DNA of 64,000 nt from Tanypteryx hageni (lineage: Eukaryota > Arthropoda > Insecta > Odonata > Petaluridae): positions 17,679,840 through 17,743,839 of the forward strand of contig CM054116.1 in assembly GCA_028673005.1 (NCBI GenBank), in the 5' to 3' direction. Position 1 is the first letter of the stretch. Every line of letters begins with the position of its first letter. This document shows positions 1-10,122 of the stretch, piece after piece. The notes below the pieces were generated by a model that worked only from the letters and a program-made list of their open reading frames with translations, made no database searches and had not been told where the DNA came from. The position numbers were made by a program, and so were the translations under genes.

Positions 1-2870
1 AGGGACTTGGAACGTAAGAACTATGAGAAAGGCAGGAAAGCTAGAGAACTTGAAAGAAGAAATGAGAAGAAATAGAGTTGACATTATAGGGCTAAGCGAA
101 ACTAGATGGGAGGGAGAAGGACAGTTCGACTCGGAAGAATTCACAGTAGTTTATTCTGGAGGAAATAGTGGGGAAAGGGGAGTAGCTCTGGTACTTAGGA
201 AAGATATGATGAAAAGCGTGACAAAGATAATAGCAACGAACGATAGACTGATGGCAATCAAGCTAAAAGCAGTCCCAGTGGACATGCTGATAATCCAGGT
301 ATATATGCCAACGTCAGCTCATGACGATGAAGAAATAGATGAGATCTATGAGCAAATTAATGAAATTTACGAAGAAGACGGAAGAGGAAAGGTAAACTGC
401 ATAATAATGGGAGATTGGAACAGCATAGTCGGAGAAGGACAGGAAGAAAAGGTTGTCGGGCAATACGGACTTGGGAAGAGAAATCGAGGAGGGGAGAAAC
501 TCGTAGAATTCTGCATCAATAATGACCTTGTAGTGACTAATACATGGTTCAAAAACCATAAACGAAGGTTATACACATGGAAAAGCCCAGGAGATAGAAT
601 GAGATGCCAAATAGATTACATCCTTGTAAAACAAAGATTCAGGAACAGCATAAAGAATGCCAAGGCATTGCAAGGAGCAGACATTGATTCAGATCACAGC
701 CTTCTAATACTTGACGTGAATACAAAGCTCAAACAAATAAGAAAAACGAGAAGAGAAAGACAGACCTGGGACCTAGAAAAACTGAAAGAAAGGCAGGATG
801 TAGTCAGCATGAAGTTGGAAGATAACCTAAGAAAGTTGGAAAACAAACCGAAGACCGTCGATATAGAATGGAATGAAATTAAAACCAGTATCAAGGATAC
901 CTTGGATAAAGAGATTGGAAAACTAGAGAAGAAAATCAGAAAACCATGGATCACCAAGGAAATGCTGGAGAAAATGGATGAGAGACGAAAATGGAAAAAC
1001 GTAAACAGTGAAGAAGGTAGAGCCAACTATAGGCGTATAAACAATGAGTTGAGAAGGGTAACAGATAAAGCTAGAGAAAATTGGATAAAAGGAAAATGTG
1101 ATGAAATAGAAAAAATGGAGAAGTTAGGACGGTACGATATGATGTACGCTAGTGCACTGGAATTAGAGGATAAGAAGTCTAATGGAATTTGTGGTAAAGG
1201 AATTATGAATACGGATGGGAAGATAGTCTCAGAAACAAAGGATGTAGCACAGGTATGGGAAGAATACATTAAGGAATTATACAGCAAACAGGCAGGAGCG
1301 GCAAAAATAGAACTGGAAAATGAGGAAAACATTGAAGAAGACAACTTAGGACCAAGTATTATGGAGAGCGAAGTAGAAAAGGCGATAGTGGAACTAAAGA
1401 AGGGGAAAGCCATGGGCAGCGATGGAATACCGGCTGAGATACTTAAAGTCATAGGATCAGAAGGACTAAAAGCGATCACGAAATTAATTAATAAGATTTA
1501 CGACACGGGAGAGTGGCCTCAGGATTTCCTAGAAGTAACAATGATCCCTCTAAAGAAGAAGCCAAAGGCAATGCAGTGTAAAGATTACAGAACTATAAGC
1601 CTTCTGTCACACACATCGAAGATCATCACGAGGATTCTTAATAAAAGGCTGGAGAAAAAGGCAGAAGAAATAATAGGGGAAGATCAATTTGGTTTCAGAA
1701 AAGGACGAGGAACTAGAGATGCTATAGGAGTAGTTAGAATAATATCAGAAAGGGCAATAGAATACAGTCAAGATATCTGCGCATGTTTCGTAGACTGGCA
1801 GAAGGCCTTTGATAGAGTAAATTGGGTAAAGTTGATGAAGATATTAAAGGATATAGGTGTAGACTGGAAAGACAGGAGACTGATTAGGAATCTATATGAG
1901 AATCAAGTTGTAAAGGTCAGGTTTGATAATGTGGACACCTGCGGAATAAATATCGGTAGAGGAGTAAGACAAGGCTGCTGCCTATCGCCAACCCTATTCA
2001 ATATATATGGAGAAAGTCTAATGCAAGAAGCTTTAGAAGGCACAGGGGATTTCAAAATAGGAGGAAGGATTATAAGAACAGTAAAATACGCAGATGATCA
2101 AGTACTTCTAGCAAGAAAGGAAGAGGAGCTACAAAAAATGATAAATAGACTAGTGATAACAGGTAGAAAATACGGTATGGAAATAAATACAGAAAAATCG
2201 AAGGTCATTCGAATATCGGGTAAAGAAGAGAATCTGAACATAACTATTGGGGGAAAGCCATTAGAACAAGTTTCAGAATATAAATACCTTGGAAGTATCA
2301 TAACACGAGAGGCAAAATGTACGGATGAGATCAAAACTAGAATAGGAAAAGCAAAAGCGGCTTTCAGGAGAAAGAAACAACTACTTACGGGGAATATAAG
2401 GGAAGATATCCGCAAGAAGTTGATAAAATGCTACGTATGGAGTATAGCATTGTATGGGGCAGAAACATGGACGCTAAGGAAAAATGACATCAAATACTTG
2501 GAAAGCTTTGAAATGTGGACTTGGAGGAGAATGCTGAAGATAAAATGGACAGATAGGATGAAAAACGATGAAGTGCTACGAAGAATAGGAGAGAAGCGAA
2601 TGATTATACAGACTATCAGAAAGAGGAAGGCTAACTGGGTTGGACATTACCTGAGGAGAGAGAGTATGATTAAAGACGTGTTAGAAGGAAAACTAGATGG
2701 GAAAAGGGAAAGAGGTAGGAAAAGGTTTCAGCTGATAGACGATTTGAAAGGGAAAGAGAGTTATCAAGAAATAAAGAGGACAGCGGAAAATAGGAATATA
2801 TGGAGAACCAGGTTTAACCAAGAATAATCACGGACCTGTCTACGGACAGACTACCTATGATGACGATACT
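1..2870 (+). mobile_element. RTE-like LINE, 5' cut by window edge
   Basis: Non-LTR retrotransposon encoding an APE-type endonuclease and reverse transcriptase in one ORF. The 3' UTR is only about 45 bp and ends in a TGATGACGAT-like tail near 2,866, which fits RTE-type elements that end in short microsatellites rather than poly(A). The clade is inferred from ORF order, motifs and tail, not from a tree. Confidence 0.85.
2..2827 (+). CDS. LINE endonuclease/reverse transcriptase (5' partial)
   Basis: The frame is open from base 2, so the gene begins before the window; the first Met is at 23. It encodes target-primed retrotransposition: an N-terminal APE-like endonuclease nicks the target and the RT copies the RNA there. 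Visible motifs are GLSETRW, GDWN and SDH (endonuclease), DWQKAFDRV, GVRQGC and YADD (RT; YADD at about residue 689 from that Met), and a C-terminal region with WVGHYLRR. There are no stops or frameshifts. It differs from the copy at 26,858-29,830 by a single silent Ser change (position 2,200). Such proteins are often mislabelled craniofacial development protein 2-like. An intact frame implies a young, possibly still competent family. Confidence 0.9.
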   Translation, partial: GTWNVRTMRKAGKLENLKEEMRRNRVDIIGLSETRWEGEGQFDSEEFTVVYSGGNSGERGVALVLRKDMMKSVTKIIATNDRLMAIKLKAVPVDMLIIQVYMPTSAHDDEEIDEIYEQINEIYEEDGRGKVNCIIMGDWNSIVGEGQEEKVVGQYGLGKRNRGGEKLVEFCINNDLVVTNTWFKNHKRRLYTWKSPGDRMRCQIDYILVKQRFRNSIKNAKALQGADIDSDHSLLILDVNTKLKQIRKTRRERQTWDLEKLKERQDVVSMKLEDNLRKLENKPKTVDIEWNEIKTSIKDTLDKEIGKLEKKIRKPWITKEMLEKMDERRKWKNVNSEEGRANYRRINNELRRVTDKARENWIKGKCDEIEKMEKLGRYDMMYASALELEDKKSNGICGKGIMNTDGKIVSETKDVAQVWEEYIKELYSKQAGAAKIELENEENIEEDNLGPSIMESEVEKAIVELKKGKAMGSDGIPAEILKVIGSEGLKAITKLINKIYDTGEWPQDFLEVTMIPLKKKPKAMQCKDYRTISLLSHTSKIITRILNKRLEKKAEEIIGEDQFGFRKGRGTRDAIGVVRIISERAIEYSQDICACFVDWQKAFDRVNWVKLMKILKDIGVDWKDRRLIRNLYENQVVKVRFDNVDTCGINIGRGVRQGCCLSPTLFNIYGESLMQEALEGTGDFKIGGRIIRTVKYADDQVLLARKEEELQKMINRLVITGRKYGMEINTEKSKVIRISGKEENLNITIGGKPLEQVSEYKYLGSIITREAKCTDEIKTRIGKAKAAFRRKKQLLTGNIREDIRKKLIKCYVWSIALYGAETWTLRKNDIKYLESFEMWTWRRMLKIKWTDRMKNDEVLRRIGEKRMIIQTIRKRKANWVGHYLRRESMIKDVLEGKLDGKRERGRKRFQLIDDLKGKESYQEIKRTAENRNIWRTRFNQE

Positions 2871-3130
2871 AATCATTTTTTGATGGCTTTGGCACAAAGT
2901 GGCTTCACATGGTGCACTAGAAAAAGGTAGAAGTATTTGCAAGCCAATCCAGTGCAATTAACATTGGTTATTTTATAGCGGGAAAAATCCGTATACTTAT
3001 CTCATATTTCGCTCTTACTTATTCATTAGTCATTCACAAGGATGTAATTCAAATAAGTTAGATATGTTTTTGTCACATGAAAATCGGCTGCGTAACGAAG
3101 AGTGTATCAAGTCACACATCGGAATATTTG

Positions 3131-4262
3131 CTACTTTAGCCCTCCTATATGACCTTCCCGAAAATTTTTAATAATTGCCTTAATAGTACCAACTGTGATA
3201 CAGATTTCACTCAAGCCATTAAAATCATGCACTTCATGGTTAAGACGATGGGAAGAACAATGAACAAACATTGCTTTTGGGTGTAAAGATATAATTTCTT
3301 GCTTTCCAACCATTGCAGAATATCCATCATATCCCTGACCAACTAAAATTGCCATTTGCAATTTAAATTAATTAATATCTCTCTGATAATTCCTTCTGCA
3401 CTGCGATCTGATATCCGAAAAAACCCAAGAAAAATTATTCGCGAATACGAGTTTGTCCAGTGATAAACTTGGGAAATATAACCCCTATTGATGATAATTG
3501 TACTATTCCCCCAATATCAGTCATTTCTTCGGTCTAAATGGAAATCCCTTCGAATGCATTTCCTGCAGCAACTAAATCATTTCTCAAAATACACCCACAA
3601 ATTTCTATTATTTATTTCGAGTTCTCATAGATGTGTATTTAGCGTTTGCATTGCAAGTAATTAAATGTTTTTGTTTCATCACCTGCCTCAATCCGAAAGA
3701 TTGAAGATTTCCTTAATTGTTAGTTTTACCTCGTAATGCAATATCAAAACAATACTTATTGAATACAGTATTGGTCTATTTTCCTCTTTTGCATCGGCAA
3801 CTAATTTGTTTAGCAGCATTTGTTTCGAAGGACTTTTCTCTTTCATTATTGAAATAGAGTGATCGACTTCTGTTTGTGAAGTTTTATGACAGTGGGTTTT
3901 GTCATGGGAACTTGCGGCTTCATGAAATTTTTTGAATTAATGAAAGAATATCGAAATTCCCTATTCGCCCTTTGAGGAAAAAGTATACAAACTTGACATA
4001 GAGCAGCCTTTAAAAGTGTACATTAAGTTAACCAAGGAGTATGCTGAGTAAGCAACGGTAGACGGAAAGGTCGAATATTTTCACTATCATGCTTAAAGTC
4101 ATAAGTCGGTGAAGATGTCCAGCATTTGCTCAAGATTTCATATTTAAATTCACTAATCATACTTTGTGGCCTTTCATCTACCCTTACACAATCCAATATC
4201 AAAATGTTCACTAACTTCTGAAGCGGCATCATAGATCTCAAGTTGATCATCCACTTCATCAA
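3131..4262 (-). pseudogene. hAT transposase relic (ZMYM1-like), C1
   Basis: Two collinear minus-strand pieces. The upstream piece (4,262 down to about 3,965) resembles the TTF-type N-terminal region of ZMYM1-like hAT proteins: YDFKHD, then TPWLTYC, then LCQVCILFPQ. The downstream piece (3,361 down to 3,131) matches the central region, with GQGYDG, a VHCSSHRLN stretch and VGTIKAI. The middle (about 3,365-3,960) has no readable frame. A TAA interrupts the N-terminal frame near 4,026; it is shared with C2 but is a Tyr codon in C3-C5. Not functional. The identification rests on remembered family patterns and is fairly secure. Confidence 0.7.
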
Positions 4263-4269
4263 TTCCTGG

Positions 4270-5060
4270 ATCCAATTTCGTTTTTATTTAAATAATGCGT
4301 AATATATATAGAGTTTTATTGCTGTTATTGAGAAAATATTTCTATAAGAAATTCATTTTCATTACTTCCATTGGCTATAAAACGTAACATGGAGCTCGTA
4401 AAAATATACAAATAAGGATGTGTACTATTTCAAAGCAAATAAAATTCAATACAACACAAAACATAATGAAATGGTATATTTTTAATTCATTTGTTTATTA
4501 AACCAAATAAGAAAAACGCCTTAAAATTAACCTACCTTCTTATTGAAGTTAACTAGAGTTAATATTTTTCCAACAGAAAAATATTCAGTTAAATAGATTT
4601 ATGAGTAAAAACTCTATCAAGCAAATCTTTAAAATAGCGATTCCCTCTAAGATACCGCTTTCCGTATCCCTGTAGACCTGCTCCTACAGGATAATTATTT
4701 GTGTAAAATAACCGTGCACATTTTCAAAATTCAACTGAAGACAGGCCAACCTATTTAGAAAATATAATATGCTATCTGAAATTATCCGGGGTTGCTCGTG
4801 TTTTTAAGTCAAGACAGACAGTTGTGAGGAAGATTTGAGAATAAAATCAAGTAATGAAACCAAGTTAATTTAAATTGTAATGCTTCATGTTACGCAATAT
4901 TTCATGTCTTCCCATATTTTGCCCAAATAAATAAATTTTCTCGCATCCTTTATCGGCGACTAACTTAGTTAGTAGTTAACTAACTTTGTATCTTTTTTCA
5001 AATAATCATGATAAAAAATCGATGGAATAACTTTTAAAAGATAGTTATTTCACTCGAATG
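4270..5060. other. AT-rich stretch, no gene seen (C1)
   Basis: Non-coding by inspection. It starts with a short TA run at about 4,305, the site of an expanded microsatellite in C3-C5. The close match between C1 and C2 ends at about 4,342. A phrase close to CCGGGGTTGCTCG near 4,788 recurs in similar form near 9,815. Confidence 0.5.
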
Positions 5061-5069
5061 GATTTCCAG

Positions 5070-5330
5070 TTGAAGAAACTGCATCATATTATGTGTTCAT
5101 GAATATCAAAAAAATTTAAACCTTGGGCAGGAATTGCACGCTCTAGGGAAGCAACCGGTGGAAACACGTTTGAAGATATAGTCAAATTTAGCTTAACAAT
5201 ACCCATCCCATGCAAAGGCTGATTCTGTGGGTTTAATTTGTCACGTGAATATTTTATAGTGAAACCTATGAAACAAAACGTGTTCCCGGACTTTGAAATC
5301 GATTTGGCGATAAATGATTTGTTTGTATAA
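5070..5330 (+). pseudogene. Arrestin-like C-domain ORF, broken (C1)
   Basis: A possible exon following the acceptor-like ATTTCCAG at 5,062-5,069. The reading seen intact in C5 is disrupted here twice: an extra A in a run of seven near 5,113 shifts the frame, and a TGA occurs at about 5,220 where the other copies have GGA (Gly). The encoded pattern, LTIPIP, a Cys-containing turn, YFIVKP and then FEIDLAI, resembles the C-terminal half of arrestin-domain proteins (PPLPP turn, YxVxF strand, LPI strand). That match is from memory and is weak. No upstream arrestin N-domain exon is recognised. Confidence 0.3.
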
Positions 5331-5430
5331 CATGGAAAGTGTTGTTATAATAAAATAAGCAAAAATTGACTAATTTGATGCATACAAATGTTCAGTTGAA
5401 GAGAAGCAAAAAGGACATATAGGTATTTAA

Positions 5431-5673
5431 ATGAGGAAGAAGTTGACGATTATATTTTGGTCGAAATTAAAAAATTGTTATAGAAGTTTTCTTATTGTAC
5501 CTTCTTGGATATGTTTTAATTCCTTAATTTCATATGTAAATGAAGAAACAAATTTCGCTGTCAATTATAGGGAACGAATACATATATTCCTAACAAATAA
5601 AAGTATTGCAGGAGATGGAAATCGGCGATTTCATGGGAATCCGTTGATAGTAGCCGAGATCGTATTTAATTGA
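5431..5673 (+). CDS. Conserved 80-codon ORF, unknown (C1)
   Basis: Met to stop, 80 codons, unchanged as far as I can see in all five copies (32,434; 42,501; 52,570; 62,627). It is Lys/Ile/Asn-rich with AT-rich codons, and I see no known domain, signal peptide or clear membrane span. It lies about 100 bp after the arrestin-like ORF and could be a further exon or chance. The unit differs by only about one per cent between copies, so absence of change over 243 bp is weak evidence for coding. Confidence 0.2.
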   Translation: MRKKLTIIFWSKLKNCYRSFLIVPSWICFNSLISYVNEETNFAVNYRERIHIFLTNKSIAGDGNRRFHGNPLIVAEIVFN

Positions 5674-6105
5674 GAAGATATATTGGAAACACTAATTGAC
5701 TAATTTTTCTCCGAATTAATTATTTGAGCGTAAACTATACTTAAAATGCAATTTGAAAATAACGATTCAAATATGACGCCATAAATTCCCATTAAAAGCA
5801 CTAAATCAATGCAGTCGTAATATATACGATATCAGTTCCCATTCAAAAGCATTGATCTTGTCAGTATGGTTTTAGCATTTGGCATTGTTGAAAAGAGGAT
5901 TAAAATCTTTTTTATGTTATAAAAATCAGTTATTTAAGCTATTTCGGCACGGATATTAATTCTGCTTTAAAAAATAAGCAACTCTACTATGTGATACTTG
6001 AACAAATCTCAGGAAAGAACTGATATAAAAGTTGTCTCGCGTAATTTTTAATAAATAAACATTCATTTTGTATGTAATAATTGTATCTAGCTACGTATAT
6101 CATAT

Positions 6106-6198
6106 AAGATTTACGGCAAGGGAGAGTGGCCTCGGGATTCCCTAGAAGTAACAATGACCCCTCTAAAGAAGAAGCCAAAGAAGCCTTCTGTCACACAC
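6106..6198 (+). mobile_element. LINE RT scrap with 29-bp internal deletion (C1)
   Basis: Matches the RT region of the LINE at about 1,493-1,613 (GEWPQDF ... MIPLKKKPK ... LLSHT). A 29-bp piece is missing after the Lys-rich segment, and several substitutions show it is older than the full LINE. The same scrap sits at 33,109, 43,176, 53,245 and 63,302, so it was there before amplification. An apparent 66-codon ORF starting inside it at 6,154 is only the remnant frame running into flanking DNA. Confidence 0.8.
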
Positions 6199-6320
6199 TT
6201 TGCGTATGCGCGAGCCCAAGGTCAGATTGTTCTACTATCAGCAAACACATGTTGTTCATTGCTCGATGCTGTCGGTCTTCAGTTGTTCGACCAACTACGT
6301 GAACACGCACATCTGCACTC

Positions 6321-6467
6321 ATGGAGTGGACAAAAGCAAATACAATCAAACTAATTGAATTTTATGAAAAATAATCAGTTTTATCGGATGATACCTCTAG
6401 TGAACATAAACAAGCAAATTATCGAATTGAAGCGCTAAGCGAAATCGGGTCATTAGTATTTAGCTAA
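6321..6467 (+). pseudogene. MADF-like short ORF, nonsense in C1
   Basis: Same 49-codon frame as 33,324-33,470 in C2, but TAT has become TAA at about codon 23, after LIEFYEK, so the product would be truncated. The other copies stay open. The start of the frame (MEWTKANTIKLIEFYE) resembles the first helix of MADF (Myb/SANT-like) DNA-binding domains found in transcription factors and in partner proteins of Harbinger transposons. Confidence 0.4.
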
Positions 6468-6904
6468 AATCGGTCGATTATCCGTAATTTCGAAATATTT
6501 GCTTTAATATTTGATGAATGTAAAAACGTACTGGAATAAACGTTGTAGCAATTTTAATTTTGTACGAAGTTCGTTTAAAACATTTCCCAATATAATGCAT
6601 CGTTTAAGAGATATGTTTATGACATATTTTTTTGTCTTACCCCACCACTCCACCTACCGGCGACTATTGTAAACACATTACACTTACGTCTTATGAACGC
6701 TCCTTTTTATTTTTTTAACTGTTGGAGCTTTGTGGCTATAGCCAAAATTAGAAGGCGATGGTTTGAGTTTATTTCTTTTCTTTGTCAAGTCTTTAAATCC
6801 GTCTCGCAGTTCCTTGAAATATTTATTATCATTTAACCTATTTGGAATTTGTTAGAAATATTACTGGCATAGAGAAGGTCATGTGGTGGCCACATTAGAT
6901 TTTT

Positions 6905-7560
6905 AAATGTGTAACGGAAATTAATAATGGTAAATAACCCATTTCAATTTACACAATTTACCTTTGTTTGATAACACATGTTCATGCCTTATGGAATTGC
7001 GAATGTTTTGTGTTTTTTATTAAATATGTAATGGATATCAATAATGGCCAATAACTCTTTTCAATGCACATATATATATATATTTTTCCTTTCTTATTGT
7101 ATGCACATATATCTTATGGAAGTGAGAATTCACAAGGAAAGTGGTTTTCAATGGTAAAGTCATAACTTGGGGTGGTTGGAACGGAAGGATGAGAAGAAAA
7201 AATCACGAGAAAACGCCGGGAATCGAACTCGAGCCTCCGACTAGCCGCTGAGGCGTGCAAATCGCACACCATGAAGCCCTCATTCAACACGTCCTAGGAG
7301 AGTACAGATCCTGAACGTAGAAGCGTACTGCAAGGCAGTCACTTAAGACATCAACAGAACTGAAATATTTCACAGCGAGTGAAAAACCGAAGTGAGAATA
7401 ACGTTTGAATATTTATAAAAAATGTAATGGATATTAATAATGGTCAAGAAGCCATTTTAATTTACATAATTTTCCTTTCTGCTTGGATGTACATATGTCT
7501 TATGGAAGTGAGAATGTTTGTATTTTTAAATGAATATGTAATGGATATTTTGAATTTCAT
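6905..7560 (+). repeat. About 115-bp tandem repeat, 3-4 copies (C1)
   Basis: Diverged direct repeats beginning near 6,911, 7,027, 7,425 and 7,538 (partial). Each starts with a form of TAATGGATATTAATAATGG and ends with CTTATGGAAGTGAGAATG. The second copy is split by the SINE-like insertion at 7,130-7,388. The ORF at 7,427-7,633 is a product of this repeat and I do not treat it as a gene. Confidence 0.75.
7130..7388 (-). mobile_element. SINE-like insertion with tRNA-like core (C1)
   Basis: A 259-bp insertion flanked by an 11-bp target-site duplication, GAAGTGAGAAT (7,119-7,129 and 7,389-7,399). It interrupts the 115-bp repeat, so the boundaries are firm. On the minus strand it contains a B-box-like GAGTTCGATTCCC (about 7,218-7,230) preceded by a tRNA-like stretch. 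The tRNA-like part starts about 120 bp inside the element, not at its 5' end, which is unusual for a simple tRNA-SINE. It is not a functional tRNA gene. Confidence 0.65.
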
Positions 7561-7887
7561 CAGCTACATAATATTTGTTTTTTCCATAGTGAGTTCCGTT
7601 TTGTACGTTCATTATGTAGAGGTGTTCTTTTAATTGTATAAAATCGTTTAAGTGCTAATAAACGGATATATTAATTTCAGCTGTTTTTCTTATCTGCCAT
7701 TAATCCTCTTTACTTGGTGTATTACTTTGTCTATTAAAGTTCAAATCTAGAATAATATTCCTTATGACATTAAATAATTTTACAATGCGACAAATAGGAA
7801 AATTTTAAATCCCGCGGAATTAATTTAATGACGGCGCAATAATACTCTCTCTTTGTTTCTCGTGAATTGCATTGTTAGGGACGCTCG

Positions 7888-7901
7888 GTTGTCTAGGAAA
7901 C
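7888..7901. promoter_or_regulatory. Degenerate RFX X-box-like site (C1)
   Basis: GTTGTCTAGGAAAC. C2-C4 carry GTTGTCTAGGCAAC, a near-perfect inverted repeat matching the RFX X-box (GTTGYC, two bases, GGCAAC type). C1 has lost one half-site C. It lies 21 bp upstream of an ATG that opens a short exon-like frame. Known biology: X-boxes sit close upstream of ciliary genes. Function here is inference. Confidence 0.3.
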
Positions 7902-7921
7902 GGGTACTGCGATAGAACGTT

Positions 7922-8344
7922 ATGGGACTAAGGCGTAAATCATTCGCTTCTCTCAGAATGGAACCAAATATCAAGGTAATAGAAAAAAATAAAGTTTATA
8001 ATAGTTATCGTTTTGTAGCTTAGTAGCTGACGACATTGTTCCAGTCTCGTATGATTTTTTTCGGAAGGAGCTGGAGAAAGTTGGATTGCATAGGTCAAGC
8101 TTTTTTTTACAGAGATGTGGGTTTAAGAGGTAAACGTTTTAGGTTGTCGGTTTTATTTGACATAAAATACGCCATAAAATGCAATTCGTTTGTAAGTGGT
8201 GCACACGGATGAAAGGTAAGCGTAAAGCAAAGCAGCGGTGAAATCGAGAGACGTGACCTATCATTTGCATGGAGTACACTAATTGATATCAGCGGATCTC
8301 GGGGGTATGCCGTTTTATTTTCACCGCGTGGGGGAGATTTTTAG
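7922..8344 (+). other. Candidate 5' exon cluster, unknown gene (C1)
   Basis: Three exon-like pieces. (a) 7,922-7,975: ATG, 18 codons, donor AAG|gtaata. (b) 8,019-8,129: acceptor ttttgtag, donor AAGAG|gtaaac, open in a frame containing YDFFRKELEKVGLHR and LQRCGFK. (c) 8,236-8,344: after a weak acceptor, containing GEIERRDLSFAWS and ending in TAG. Pieces b and c join in frame. Piece a reaches b only in a frame lacking the ATG, and that frame has a TAA in C1 (CTAAGG, against CAAAGG in other copies). Differences from C2 in piece c change amino acids (Ala/Thr, Thr/Ala, Leu/Phe). I recognise no family. This may be a real small gene, or open frames by chance. Confidence 0.2.
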
Positions 8345-9433
8345 TCATGTTCGAACGTCCTTAGCAGAAAACTATCGCTGAAATAGTCGCTGCGAGCATA
8401 ATGGTAATTTTCGAAGACCGGTGGCGCAATTATGAAGCCTGCATAAGAATTTTCGTAGCACAGTCAGGAGATGAAACTAACGTTGTGGCAGGGTCAAATG
8501 TCATTCATTCCCGTTCCCATTTCAATACAAGGAGCAAGTATTCTCGTGCGAGTTTATCTAGTACTTATGTCTTTACCGAATCGATGCTTAAGCAAGTCAG
8601 GAAAGTGTATCACAAATAGGCGCGTCTCGTTCGATATAGTGTTTGAAACTAAACGATACGATTTGAACGAACGCTCGGCATAGAACTGCAAAACACCACG
8701 ATCCTATTTTATCTCTCCGTCGACTAAAAATCCCTTCACTTCCTGACTTGGTGCATTAATAAACACATTACGTAATTTTATTTAGTACATACTGCAAAAC
8801 GATACAGAAGAAATGATTCCAGGTAAATATTCAATTTTTATTTACGCAGGTATTTATTTTCTTATCAGTTTTAATCAACCAAACAATCGACAATTATTTT
8901 AAACGTACCTACCTCACATCAGATCATTATTTGTAATATTTACGTTTCCGTTCTTTCTTCATCCTAGATAACCCATTTCCTTCTGCTTACTTAATCATTC
9001 ATGCACGCGTAAGGAATTCAATGTATTTATGTAGCTACATATAGCAGATTTACTTTCGTAACCAACAAGATTGTTTACGTTGACAACAATTAGGCAGCTC
9101 TGCATGAATTTCTGTAACTTCAGAGCGAATTACAAATTATTTGTTTCCCGATAACGGCCACTCCTACCATAAAAATGTATACGGAACGAAATACTGTACT
9201 AGTTCTACAGGTTCTGTTTGAAAACATTTTTGATATGACCAATACTTTACGAGACATGACGGAGAGCTCATTTTTTGTCACCAGTAATGTGGTGCCCCTG
9301 ATTGACTTCCGAGATTCATTTATGTGTTTTTCATGTTCACTCATTCTTGATCTCATTCTTAATCTTAGATCACCATAACTCCGTTTATGTTATCATGATA
9401 GTCACGATGTACCACTCTTGTTTTTTCCCACAG

Positions 9434-9734
9434 GGCGCCCTCTACAACATCAAATCCAAGACCATCATTGTTTTATTGACGCTTCTCCGTATTTTCATAA
9501 CGATTGAGATAATCAAAATTTTGAAAGTATCCCTTATCACTTATATATTGCTGGATGCTTTATTTAACGACAAAATTCTCAAAATTATAAATAGTGTATT
9601 TTTCAAATTAAAAAAATATATTTGCTTTATTTATCGACTGGGGATGAGGAAGATTTCAAATTTTTATCGAAAGTTAGAAAACAGTATTTGGGCGACGTGG
9701 GATGGCTTCCTGATAACAAACTTCATAGAAACAC
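9434..9734 (+). CDS. Candidate internal coding exon, unknown gene (C1)
   Basis: A 301-bp open block between a good acceptor (TTTTTTCCCACAG) and a consensus donor (gtaagt), giving 100 codons plus one base. The first 12 codons (GALYNIKSKTII) use C-ending codons. The rest is AT-rich, basic and hydrophobic, with KILKIINSVFFKLKK and WATWDGFLI. It is preserved in all four complete copies, but in C4 most changes alter amino acids. No domain is recognised. It splices in phase to the small terminal exon at 9,888. A real exon of an unknown or fast-changing gene is likely but unproven. Confidence 0.4.
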
Positions 9735-9887
9735 GTAAGTATTGCAGAATACTTTAATCAGTAATGGTGGGAAAGCCCTCGAAATTATTTTCCACTTTAT
9801 ATTTACGTATTTAGTAACCGGCGTTGCTCGAGAAATTAGTTATTTAATCGCGGTTAATACATGTGATTTCATTTTTTTTACCTTTAG

Positions 9888-9949
9888 ATGAAATTCCACT
9901 GGAAATGTGGGAGTACGTCCAGCCTCTACTCCTAGAAGGGAAACATTAA
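9888..9949 (+). CDS. Small terminal exon following 9,434-9,734 (C1)
   Basis: After the acceptor TTTTTTTTACCTTTAG, the phase-1 base of the upstream exon completes a His codon and the frame runs EIPLEMWEYVQPLLLEGKH to TAA at 9,947-9,949. Splice phase, acceptor quality and a Trp/Pro-rich peptide support it. C4 has lost this acceptor (AG to AT), so that copy could not splice the same way. No close AATAAA follows; GC-rich DNA with a hairpin begins directly after the stop. Confidence 0.35.
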
Positions 9950-10029
9950 GGGGTTGGTACCCTCCGCCGAGAATTTGGCTCTGAACCCGATGTATAAACC
10001 CTGCCAAGATGATGGAGAGAACGACGACT

Positions 10030-10117
10030 TCGCACTGGATGCGGCTTCCGGTGCCGCCTGCGTAGGCTGGCACGTGCCTTCCTACGCAGGCGGCGCCCGA
10101 AGCTGCATCCAGTGCGA
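10030..10117. repeat. 37-bp-arm inverted repeat (hairpin), C1
   Basis: Left arm 10,030-10,066 and right arm 10,081-10,117 pair at 34 of 37 positions around a 14-bp loop. GC-rich against AT-rich surroundings. Both strands therefore encode similar peptides (ALDAASGAACVG), which explains the overlapping long ORFs on both strands. In C2-C4 the right arm has extra mismatches, so C1 keeps the best hairpin. Confidence 0.85.
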
Positions 10118-10122
10118 CGTAT

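Noticed and set aside
314..2415. Minus-strand ORFs of 69-150 codons across the LINE (and at 27,317-29,418)
   Set aside because: Shadows of the long plus-strand LINE ORF; they lie wholly antisense to it.
7427..7633. 68-codon hydrophobic ORF (all complete copies)
   Set aside because: Arises from the 115-bp tandem repeat; no start context or splice signals.
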